NCBI GenBank assembly: GCA_001775395.1 | Contig: MEWP01000033.1 | Coordinates: 19,674 to 51,921 of the forward strand | DNA from: a candidate division Zixibacteria bacterium RBG_16_53_22 | Lineage (GTDB): Bacteria > Zixibacteria > MSB-5A5 > UBA10806 | DNA: 32,248 nt | Direction of reading: 5' to 3' | Part shown: one piece after another, positions 25,872 through 32,248 of the stretch | Numbering within the stretch: position 1 is the first letter of the stretch | How the letters are laid out: each line of letters begins with the position of its first letter | Program-made: the position numbers and the translations under genes | Notes under the pieces: generated by a model | Databases searched by the model: none | What the model saw: the letters and a program-made list of their open reading frames with translations, nothing else | What the model was told of the DNA's origin: nothing

Positions 25872-26276
25872 ATGCAGTTATCGAGGAAAGCTGAGTATGC
25901 TTTACACGCGCTGATGTATGTGACTTCTGTCAGCGGGCACCATCACGCCAGCATCAGTGAAATTGCCAGGAACGCGAAAATCCCGCGGGAATACCTGGCC
26001 AAAGTCCTCAAGGGACTCACCAATGCCGGATACTTGATCAGCGTCAGAGGAGTCAATGGAGGCTACAGGCTGGCTAAGGCGAAGGAGAAGATCTCCTTCC
26101 TCGACATCTTGGAAGCAACACAGGGGCCGTTCGTAATTTCGCGTTGTCCAGACAAGAATCGTTGCCCGGATTACCAATTTTGGGATGAGATTACGAAGTA
26201 TCTAAAAAAGATGCTGGGTGACATGAACCTGGGAAAGATCGATTACGAAAAATTCGCCCGCAAGAACAAGAAGTAA
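25872..26276 (+). CDS. Rrf2-family transcription regulator
   Basis: The protein of 134 residues has the Rrf2 winged helix (MQLSRKAEYALHALMYV, then ISEIARNAKIPREYLAKVLKGLTNAGYLISVRGVNGGYRLA). In IscR and NsrR three cysteines hold a Fe-S cluster; here Cys92 and Cys98 are present in RCPDKNRCPDYQFW but position 104, where IscR has its third Cys, is Trp. The sensor site is therefore either lost or uses another ligand. GAGGG lies 7 bases before the ATG. It is followed by a strong terminator and is monocistronic. Confidence 0.9.
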   Translation: MQLSRKAEYALHALMYVTSVSGHHHASISEIARNAKIPREYLAKVLKGLTNAGYLISVRGVNGGYRLAKAKEKISFLDILEATQGPFVISRCPDKNRCPDYQFWDEITKYLKKMLGDMNLGKIDYEKFARKNKK

Positions 26277-26320
26277 TCGGCGCTACAGCGTATAGTCGTA
26301 AAGCCTGCTGGTAAATGCAG

Positions 26321-26347
26321 ACGGCCCGCCTGATGCGGGCCGTTTCA
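26321..26347 (+). terminator. Rho-independent terminator of the Rrf2 gene
   Basis: ACGGCCCGC (26321-26329) and GCGGGCCGT (26335-26343) form a perfect 9-bp stem with loop CTGAT, followed by a short T-rich tail (TTTCAT from 26343). Confidence 0.8.
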
Positions 26348-26409
26348 TGTTCCGAATAATGCAACGCCCCAGAGTGATGGAGTGCCGGGTCGGGGGAAAT
26401 AAGCGCCGG

Positions 26410-28178
26410 TTATCGAGAGCTGTTGACACCAAATCGCCGGGAGCGGCCGTAAGGGGTGGTATCGATAATCTCGCCCCTTTTCAGTTTTCTCTTGGTCTCG
26501 CGCCAGAAGGCCACGGAGAACAGGTCCTCATGGGCCGAAAGGAAGACGCCCCTTAGCGGCTCGGGGATGCCGGAATAGCGGCTGATCTCCTCGACGAAGT
26601 AATCATCCGAGCCGGTCACTATCCAATTCTCCTCGAGCTCCATCTCCTCGTCTCGTCGCGGGGATGCGGCTTGGCCCGGAAATTTATTTTCTCCAGCGGC
26701 AGGACATCGTCATAATCGAATAGGGCGACCCGGCCGCGGCTGGTTACGCCATAATTCCAGGTATTGAAAAGGTCGCTGGGGAAGATCCCTGTGCTGCGAG
26801 GTCTTTCAGGAAATACCCGAAATCTATCACCACCTTGCGGATTGATTCGTGATTCTTGTCATGCAGGACACAGATGGGTAGAGGATTGACTTTCCTCTGC
26901 ACATAGAGGTGGTGGATAACCACGTGGTCCCCCTCGAAAGAAACCAGTCCCTTGGCAGCCGGCGCGAAGTCCCTGAGAAGCGGTTTTGAGAATCTGATCT
27001 TCCCGAAACGCAAGTTCTCGAACTCCTGTGTATCGACCAGGCGGCCGACCCTGTCGCGGTGGCAGACAAAATTGTATTTCTCCACAACTTGCTTTTGGGT
27101 GATCGCCTTGGGGGTAAGCTCCCGGCTTCTGAGGAAGCATGGCCGGTCTTTAACCACCTTGAAAACGAAATTACACCCCGGCATCGTAAAGACGATCATA
27201 ACCGCGCCCTCCTTGCCAGGTGCGATCACGAATTTCTCGTGCGCTTCATGCACGAACCTGTGCAGAGCGCGGTAAAAGACGGTCTTTCCGTGCCGATTGA
27301 ATCCGATACTGGTGCATGGCTCTGAAACCGGCTTGGCCGGAAGGGTTGTCTGCAGGAAAGAAACCAGGGCTTCATGCTTGATAACGTCAACATGGAAATA
27401 CGAATAGGCGAATCCGAGGATGATACTGACCTCGGGTTCGGCCAAAATGACTGTGTCCACATAGACGCCATGTGACCCGTTGTAGATCGGCATGACGATG
27501 GGGATAACTCGGGAGTCGGCTATGATCCTGCCGACTATGTAGCCGGCCTTGTCGCGAAAAAAGACCGGTTCGATCATTTCGAAGGCGCGGGGCTTGTCGA
27601 ATCCGATAACGGGCTACAGACGCAAACTGACCTCGCGGGCGACCAGGGCGGTATCCCGTTCCATATCCTCATACCCGACATTCAGGCTGTGATCGCGCAA
27701 TATCTGCCCGATAAGCACCGGGATATCTCGGCCCGGCGGGTATTTCTTGCGGATACCGCAATTATGGTTGACTTCATGCCGGGTCCGGTCGAGGGTGAAA
27801 AATTCGATTTCGCGGTCAATTCCGACCGTGGAGAAGATTTTTCCTGGTCACCGAATTGTAAGAGGTTCGGGCCCGGTCGGCATCGAACCTGTGCTCTATC
27901 AGAGCCGAGAATCGCTTTCTTATCGATGTCCACAGGGATTTTTCGCAGACTCGCTCTCCTATCAGAGATTTGATATCGGGAGCCAGGCGATCGAGAATCT
28001 TATCGTAAAGGTCGAGCCTTTCGAGAGTATCCGAATGCCTGCCCTTCCAATCGCGGCTCTCGAACCTTCGCCTGGCGCGGCGGGTCATTTCATTGAATTC
28101 ATCGATATAAAGATCAAACCACCTTAAGATTGCGCGGGCGGTCTTGCCCGCAAGCCTGTCATCACCTGTCATCGACAT
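26410..28178 (-). pseudogene. aceK: Decayed isocitrate dehydrogenase kinase/phosphatase
   Basis: AceK switches isocitrate dehydrogenase between active and phosphorylated forms, steering flux to the glyoxylate bypass. The homology runs the whole length: N-terminal ILRWFDLYIDEFNEMTRRA, middle SFHVDV-like and TSIGFNRHGKT segments, ATP-binding VIAPGKEGAVMIVFTMPG, DRVGRLVDTQEFEN and C-terminal HEDLFSVAFWRETKRKL. The frame is broken at least four times: a one-base gain in an A5 run (27838-27842 complement), an in-frame TAG (27614-27616), a one-base loss near 26788-26798 and another shift near 26644-26660. The start is ATG 28178 with AAGGGG upstream. Homopolymer sequencing error could explain one lesion but not four. 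No aceA or aceB is nearby. Confidence 0.88.
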
Positions 28179-28411
28179 GCAGTCCCCTTGTTCGCCACCA
28201 AACCGAGAAAACTTACATAATCGCGGCCTATCGTTCAACAGGATTTTCGAAAGGTCATTATCGAAACCTGATAAGGAAACTCCATTACTGTCGAATTTTT
28301 TATATTAATAAGGGTAATTTTATGATAAAGTATTGGCAAACTTGCCAGGCTTTTCAGCCGGGTGAGGTTGATCGGGGTAATCGGAGCAAATCCTTAAACC
28401 GGGAGAATGTC

Positions 28412-29113
28412 ATGGTTCATGAACACAAGGGATTTATCGATCTGAGGATTATTATAGGATTAGCGATCGCCCTGTTCGGCGCTCTGTTGCTAATCAGGAA
28501 TTTCGATCCGGAACTGGCGCGCAACATCTGGCGCTGGTGGCCGGTATTGCTGGTCGCGGTTGGACTTCGTATCCTAATCCAATCGCCGGAAAGCCGGCAG
28601 CACTTGACAGGCAGCATCATTACGCTGATAGGACTGTTGCTGCTCTTAAACAACCTCGATATAATCGACGTGAGATTCCGCTACATCTGGCCCGCGATCA
28701 TTATCATTATCGGTCTGGCCGTCATATTCCGGAGCGGGCGTGCCGGCCGCCAGGCGATCGGCACCGATTTTGTCAACCTGAACCTGATTTTCGGCGGCGG
28801 CGAATTCCACTATGATTCGCCGAATTTCCGGGGCGGCAAAGTAACCGCCATAATGGGCGGCGGCGTGATCGATCTGCGTGATGCCAGGCCCGAGGCCGAT
28901 GATATTGTGCTCGATGTCATGACTATCATGGGTGGACTGGATATCCGTGTGCCGGTCGGCTGGCGGGTGGCCTTGGAGGGTACTCCGATATTGGGCGGAA
29001 TGGAAAACAAGACGCTTTCGAGCGACAGGGAATTGGGCGCCTCCAGCCAAAGCGGCAAGCGCCTGATAGTCAGGGGCATGACCATTATGGGCGGCCTGGA
29101 AGTGAAGAATTAA
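28412..29113 (+). CDS. LiaF-like membrane protein
   Basis: The protein of 233 residues starts with four hydrophobic helices in the first 110 residues (IIIGLAIALFGALLLI; WWPVLLVAVGLRIL; IITLIGLLLLLNNL; IWPAIIIIIGLAVIF), like LiaF/DUF5668 proteins. A beta-helix-like soluble domain follows, with the repeating IMGGGVIDLRDA, IMGGLDIRVP and ILGGMENKT pattern of the LiaF C-terminal family. LiaF proteins inhibit cell-envelope stress kinases in Gram-positives; the role in this lineage is unknown. ATG 28412 has GGGAGA 5 bases upstream; an in-frame ATG at 28322 would add 30 polar residues. It is divergent from the decayed aceK. Confidence 0.85.
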   Translation: MVHEHKGFIDLRIIIGLAIALFGALLLIRNFDPELARNIWRWWPVLLVAVGLRILIQSPESRQHLTGSIITLIGLLLLLNNLDIIDVRFRYIWPAIIIIIGLAVIFRSGRAGRQAIGTDFVNLNLIFGGGEFHYDSPNFRGGKVTAIMGGGVIDLRDARPEADDIVLDVMTIMGGLDIRVPVGWRVALEGTPILGGMENKTLSSDRELGASSQSGKRLIVRGMTIMGGLEVKN

Positions 29114-29148
29114 TTCGTCATGACAGAGTCACGGGCGCTTTCGGATGG

Positions 29149-29895
29149 CTATTTTAATATTTCAAATCCGTATTCGTGCAACAGGGCGCCATCAGGTTGA
29201 CCCAGGATCTCGATGACTTCAACCTTCGTCTTGCCCAGGATGATTTCGGAATCCACCAGCGAAACCGCCATGGGAAATCGCGCCGCGCCGGTGGCTTTCC
29301 CCCACTTGGTTTTTTTGAATTTCTCTGTGACAATCTTTTCCGGCACGCGCTCGATATTGAAATCACCCACGACGCCATCGATAAAAAATAATATCAGGGC
29401 GCAGTGGTCCGGCTCGCCGACCGGGTATATGACCGCCCTTTTCACTCCGCCGTTAGGCCCCAGGTCGTACCAGAAGAGATCGGTTGTTGCCGAGGGCTTG
29501 GAGCCGAATTTGGTGGCATTCAATTTCTCCAGGGTCATCCGAAGCTGTCGCGCTATCGAATCGCATTCGGGAATTTGAGATCGTTCGGATAATTTTTGCC
29601 CCATGACCGCGCCAAAATAAGTCCCTATGAAAGCGACCTGCTCAAACGAGCAGAGCTTCTTTTCAATCTCCATGAATTTCTGGAAGAAAGGCTTGGTATC
29701 GAGGCTGCATCGACTGGCGCAGGCTACGAGCGCCACGGCCTCCTTGACCCTGGCGATCTCGCTTTGGGGCACCTCGAATTTCTCAGTCTGCGCGTTCGCC
29801 ATCGAGACTGTCGCAAATGCCAGGGCGAGCCCCGGGCAGACCGTTTTTATGATGCGGCCGCGCAAGCCAAATCGGCCATCGAATTGAATATACAT
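29149..29895 (-). CDS. Secreted protein with a C-terminal BamE/SmpA-like motif
   Basis: The protein of 248 residues has an N-terminal signal (IIKTVCPGLALAFATVSMANA). The middle is unrecognised. The last 45 residues carry ILGKTKVEVIEILGQPDGAL, the glycine-loop pattern L-G-kT-x-x-eV-x-x-lLG-x-Pd of SmpA/BamE-type folds, which often occur in envelope proteins. Function is unknown. Its ribosome site is weak. It is the last gene of a minus-strand trio with 21- and 28-base gaps, so it is probably co-transcribed with the membrane protein and alcohol dehydrogenase genes. Confidence 0.7.
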   Translation of the reverse strand: MYIQFDGRFGLRGRIIKTVCPGLALAFATVSMANAQTEKFEVPQSEIARVKEAVALVACASRCSLDTKPFFQKFMEIEKKLCSFEQVAFIGTYFGAVMGQKLSERSQIPECDSIARQLRMTLEKLNATKFGSKPSATTDLFWYDLGPNGGVKRAVIYPVGEPDHCALILFFIDGVVGDFNIERVPEKIVTEKFKKTKWGKATGAARFPMAVSLVDSEIILGKTKVEVIEILGQPDGALLHEYGFEILK

Positions 29896-29916
29896 GTCTG
29901 GAAATATGCCAGATTT

Positions 29917-30213
29917 CTACTGCAAATCAAGCTCGATCCCGCCGACTACCCCCGCAAAGACGTTGTATAGCCAGGCGACTATCGCTCCCATTATGAAACC
30001 GAGGATGCCGTAGAAAATTGGAAGGATTATGATCGCTCCGACACCCAGGAACATCCCAATGATTGGGCTGGAGCTTTCCGAGGTCAATGAGCTGGCAAAA
30101 ACCCCCAGAACGGCGAGCATGCTTATGAATATACCGACCAATAAACCGAGCACTGCGTAAATAATCCCGCCAATTTTGGCCAGTGAAAACGGACCGATTT
30201 TCTTCAAAATCAT
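29917..30213 (-). CDS. Small membrane protein of unknown function
   Basis: The protein of 98 residues has two or three hydrophobic segments: YAVLGLLVGIFISMLAVLGV, GMFLGVGAIIILPIFYGI and LGFIMGAIVAWLYNVFAGVVG. It starts MILKKIGPFSLAKIGG and ends VGGIELDLQ, a pattern I have seen in conserved hypothetical proteins but cannot assign. ATG 30213 has a perfect AGGAGG 7 bases upstream; an earlier in-frame ATG (30240) does not. It lies between the alcohol dehydrogenase and the secreted protein genes. Confidence 0.75.
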   Translation of the reverse strand: MILKKIGPFSLAKIGGIIYAVLGLLVGIFISMLAVLGVFASSLTSESSSPIIGMFLGVGAIIILPIFYGILGFIMGAIVAWLYNVFAGVVGGIELDLQ

Positions 30214-30241
30214 TTGTGACCTCCTTGATTTGCGTATCATG

Positions 30242-31222
30242 TCAGAGTGTTATTACCGCGGCGCCCCGGAAACGGCCATGGCGCAAGTCGTCGAGAGCCT
30301 CGTTGGCCCTTTCGAGCGGATACAGATTGACTTCGGCTCCAATATGCACTTTCGATACCAATTCCATGAATTCGTAGCCGTCCTGACGGGTCAGGTTGGC
30401 GACTGATCTTATCGAGCGCTCGTTCCAGAGGATATGGTACGGAAATGAGGGAATGTCGCTCATGTGAATTCCGGCGCAGATGACAGTTCCTCCCCTGGCG
30501 ACGCTCTTCAGAGCGGCTGGAACGAGTTCCCCTTTAGGGGCGAAGATAATGGCGGCATCGAGCGGCGCCGGGGGAGTTTCCTCCGATGATCCAGCCCAGA
30601 CGGCGCCGAGTCCCAGTGCGAATTCCTGCCCGGCCCGATCGCCCGGTCGCGTAAACGCATAGACCTCGCGTCCCTGGAATTTCGCCACCTGGATCAATAT
30701 ATGAGCGGCGGCGCCGAATCCGTAGAAGCCAAGCCTCTGTCCGTCCCCGGCCATGCGCAGGGAACGATAGCCTATCAGCCCGGCGCACAGGAGGGGTGCG
30801 GCGTGGTTATCGTCATAGCCATTCGGAATCGGAAAGCAAAATCCCTCGTCGGCCACGCAATATTCGGCGAAACCGCCATCGATCTGGTAGCCGGTGTATC
30901 TCGCAAAATCGCAGAGGTTCTCACGCCCGGTCAGGCAGTAGTGACAATGGCCGCAACTTGATCCCAGCCACGGCACACCAACTCGATTCCCGATCCGAAA
31001 TCTGCTGTTTTCGGAGATTTCGGCGACAACGCCGACAATTTGATGCCCTGGAATGAGGGGAAGCTTGGGCTCACCGAGGTCGCCGTCGATAACATGCAGG
31101 TCGGTCCTGCAGACCCCACAGGCGCCTACCCGCAATAGAATTTGGCCCGGCCCCGGTTTGGGGACATTGATATCCCGCAATTGCATCGGCGCCCTCTGAG
31201 ATTCCAATATCATCGCTCGCAT
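30242..31222 (-). CDS. Zinc-dependent alcohol dehydrogenase (medium-chain)
   Basis: The protein of 326 residues is a zinc MDR alcohol dehydrogenase of the AdhA-like type. Zinc ligands are in place: catalytic Cys38 in GVCRTD, His60 in PGHQIVG and Cys146; structural Cys90, Cys93, Cys96 and Cys104 in [17 protein letters not shown]. The usual GxGGxG dinucleotide loop reads GFGAAAH, so cofactor choice is uncertain. It oxidises an alcohol or reduces an aldehyde with NAD(P). First gene of the minus-strand trio. Confidence 0.92.
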   Translation of the reverse strand: MRAMILESQRAPMQLRDINVPKPGPGQILLRVGACGVCRTDLHVIDGDLGEPKLPLIPGHQIVGVVAEISENSRFRIGNRVGVPWLGSSCGHCHYCLTGRENLCDFARYTGYQIDGGFAEYCVADEGFCFPIPNGYDDNHAAPLLCAGLIGYRSLRMAGDGQRLGFYGFGAAAHILIQVAKFQGREVYAFTRPGDRAGQEFALGLGAVWAGSSEETPPAPLDAAIIFAPKGELVPAALKSVARGGTVICAGIHMSDIPSFPYHILWNERSIRSVANLTRQDGYEFMELVSKVHIGAEVNLYPLERANEALDDLRHGRFRGAAVITL

Positions 31223-31374
31223 ATAGATACCCCGCGAATGGTTATATTATTCAATCTTTATACTATCGCATATGGCAATCACAGTCCACCGATTAATTTC
31301 ATCGAAAATAAATTGAATGGCCCTGACTCCTCGTTTATATTGAATCATATCACCTGCATCAATAGGAAGGAACT

Positions 31375-31857
31375 ATGAATCCCGATAGCAAATTGACGCT
31401 AATATTGAACAAGACCGTTATTTCTACGTCCAAACATGCGTTTGAGGCCTTCATTGAACCGGCCGAGATGTCCCAATGGTTTACGACATCGGCCAAGGCT
31501 GATTTGAGGGTAGGTGGAAAGTATTCCAACGCCGATGGCGATCGGGGCGAATTTCTCACGTTGGATCCTCCGAGGGAGGTGGCTTTCACATGGGAGAATT
31601 CCAAACACTGCCCGGGCACGGTGGTGACGGTGTCATTCACATCGGAATCGGCGGGAATGGTCTTGATCTCGCTGGAGCATTCCGGCCTGAGATCACAGGC
31701 AGATTATGAGGATATGCAGGGCGGCTGGTCGTGGGCGCTGGATTCTTTCAAATCATATGTCGAGACCGGGCGACCAATCCCGCATGAGGAATGGCTGAAG
31801 GCGCGGTCGGGAAAAAACAAACAGCCACCGGGCGGGCTTGAACCGTCGACCTGCTGA
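31375..31857 (+). CDS. SRPBCC (AHSA1-like) domain protein
   Basis: The protein of 160 residues has the START-like hydrophobic-cavity fold of the AHSA1/CalC family: VISTSKHAFEAFIEPAEMSQWF, GGKYSNADGDRGEFL, PREVAFTWEN and the final helix MQGGWSWALDSFKSYVE. Its role is unknown. GGAAGG precedes the ATG. The last 15 residues (GKNKQPPGGLEPSTC) are encoded by the tRNA-Thr relic that follows, so the natural end of the protein has probably been altered, or it always overlapped the tRNA gene. Confidence 0.87.
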   Translation: MNPDSKLTLILNKTVISTSKHAFEAFIEPAEMSQWFTTSAKADLRVGGKYSNADGDRGEFLTLDPPREVAFTWENSKHCPGTVVTVSFTSESAGMVLISLEHSGLRSQADYEDMQGGWSWALDSFKSYVETGRPIPHEEWLKARSGKNKQPPGGLEPSTC

Positions 31858-31877
31858 TTACGAATCAAAGGCTCTCC
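31823..31877 (-). pseudogene. 3' fragment of a tRNA-Thr (anticodon CGT), probable attachment site
   Basis: The minus strand carries the 3' two-thirds of a tRNA: end of the D-arm (AGAGC), anticodon arm with loop TTCGTAA, variable loop, T-arm GGTTCAAGCC and the 3' acceptor strand CGGTGGC with U73. No matching 5' acceptor strand or full D-arm follows, and the T-stem has an A-C mismatch. It is the kind of displaced 3' fragment left by an integrase that uses a tRNA 3' end. The integrase gene lies next to it on the truncated side, so the element extends rightwards (inference). Confidence 0.75.
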
Positions 31878-31932
31878 AATAAAAACCTAACTTATTGGAG
31901 GATAACAAAATGAGTGGAACGAGAGCCTTTGA
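31865..31932. repeat. Nested inverted repeats over the integrase start
   Basis: Outer arms TCAAAGGCTCTC (31865-31876) and GAGAGCCTTTGA (31921-31932) are perfect 12-base complements; the left arm is part of the tRNA-Thr relic and the right arm lies in the integrase coding region. Inner arms CTCCAATAA (31874-31882) and TTATTGGAG (31892-31900) are perfect 9-base complements with a 9-base loop and include the ribosome site GGAGG. Confidence 0.75.
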
Positions 31933-32248
31933 CTTGAAGGAGGTCTTCCTTCAGGACTGCAAGTACAGAAACCTGTCTCCCGCCACCCTCAAGGACTACA
32001 ACTGGTTCTTGACCGACCTGGCGAAAAACCTTGGCGAGCCATCCCAGCTCAATAGGCAGGACATCAAGGCCTTCGTGCTAAAAAAGCTCGAAGAGGGACA
32101 ATCCCCTGCCTCTGCCAATCACTACATCAGGGCGCTAAAGGCCTTCTGTTCATTCCTACAAAGGGAAGGTCATATTGAATCAAACGTCATGGCCGGGCTA
32201 TCGCTGATATCGATGCCGGAGAAGCTCAAGCCCGTTTTGGAGCCTGCC
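31910..32248 (+). CDS. Tyrosine recombinase, N-terminal part
   Basis: The frame runs to the window edge; 113 residues are seen. They form the SAM-like core-binding domain of phage-type tyrosine recombinases: a first helix (LKEVFLQDCKYRNLSPATLKDY), LTDLAKNLG, and ANHYIRALKAFCSFLQREGHI. The catalytic domain is outside. GGAGG at 31897-31901 sets ATG 31910 as start. It lies 32 bases from a tRNA-Thr fragment, as expected for an integrated element whose integrase recognises that tRNA. Confidence 0.85.
   Translation, partial: MSGTRAFDLKEVFLQDCKYRNLSPATLKDYNWFLTDLAKNLGEPSQLNRQDIKAFVLKKLEEGQSPASANHYIRALKAFCSFLQREGHIESNVMAGLSLISMPEKLKPVLEPA

Noticed and set aside
28130-28411. N-terminal extension of the LiaF-like frame
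   Set aside because: The extension overlaps the 5' end of aceK and lacks a ribosome site; ATG 28412 has a good one just before the first membrane helix.

Overview
The window looks like chromosomal DNA of an uncultured Gram-negative bacterium of the FCB group. A candidate phylum such as Zixibacteria is my best guess (inference). The reasons are a GWxTD-type lipoprotein, several lipoproteins and SurA-like periplasmic chaperones, pyruvoyl-type arginine decarboxylase, Rex, and roughly 50% GC with few operons in common with model organisms. No rRNA, CRISPR array or complete insertion sequence is visible.

Both edges touch integrated elements. At the left, the 3' end of a tyrosine recombinase gene (2-718) runs into the 3' end of an initiator tRNA-Met (697-773, minus strand), with a broken second copy of the 5' half of that tRNA at 798-847. 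At the right, a new tyrosine recombinase gene (31910 to the edge) starts beside a 3' fragment of a tRNA-Thr (31823-31877). Nested inverted repeats lie over its ribosome binding site and start.

Between them the backbone is mostly ordinary. 1026-4645 (minus strand) is a nitric-oxide module: norC with an extra haem domain, norB, a YgbA-family gene, a Crp/Fnr-type regulator with a perfect TTGAC-N4-GTCAA box, and an Nfu-type Fe-S scaffold. 4993-5723 is rex with its own Rex operator. 6509-9672 is a partner-switching set: STAS antagonist, serine kinase, and 7TM-GAF-SpoIIE phosphatase. 9677-12391 holds a 36-residue zinc-ribbon microprotein, a small coiled-coil protein and the GWxTD/TPR lipoprotein. 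12546-15693 carries the arginine to agmatine to putrescine genes with two methyltransferases.

15795-25371 is a tight operon: mfd, three successive parvulin-type chaperones/isomerases, an S4-domain protein, hflX and a short-chain dehydrogenase, most overlapping or nearly abutting. After tRNA-Arg(ACG) come an Rrf2 regulator with an altered cluster site, a decayed aceK (isocitrate dehydrogenase kinase/phosphatase) carrying at least four lesions, a LiaF-like membrane protein, a three-gene minus-strand run (zinc alcohol dehydrogenase, small membrane protein, secreted BamE-like protein) and an SRPBCC protein. I saw no convincing wholly new multi-gene system. The most unusual pieces are the tRNA/recombinase junctions, the two-haem NorC and the eroded aceK.
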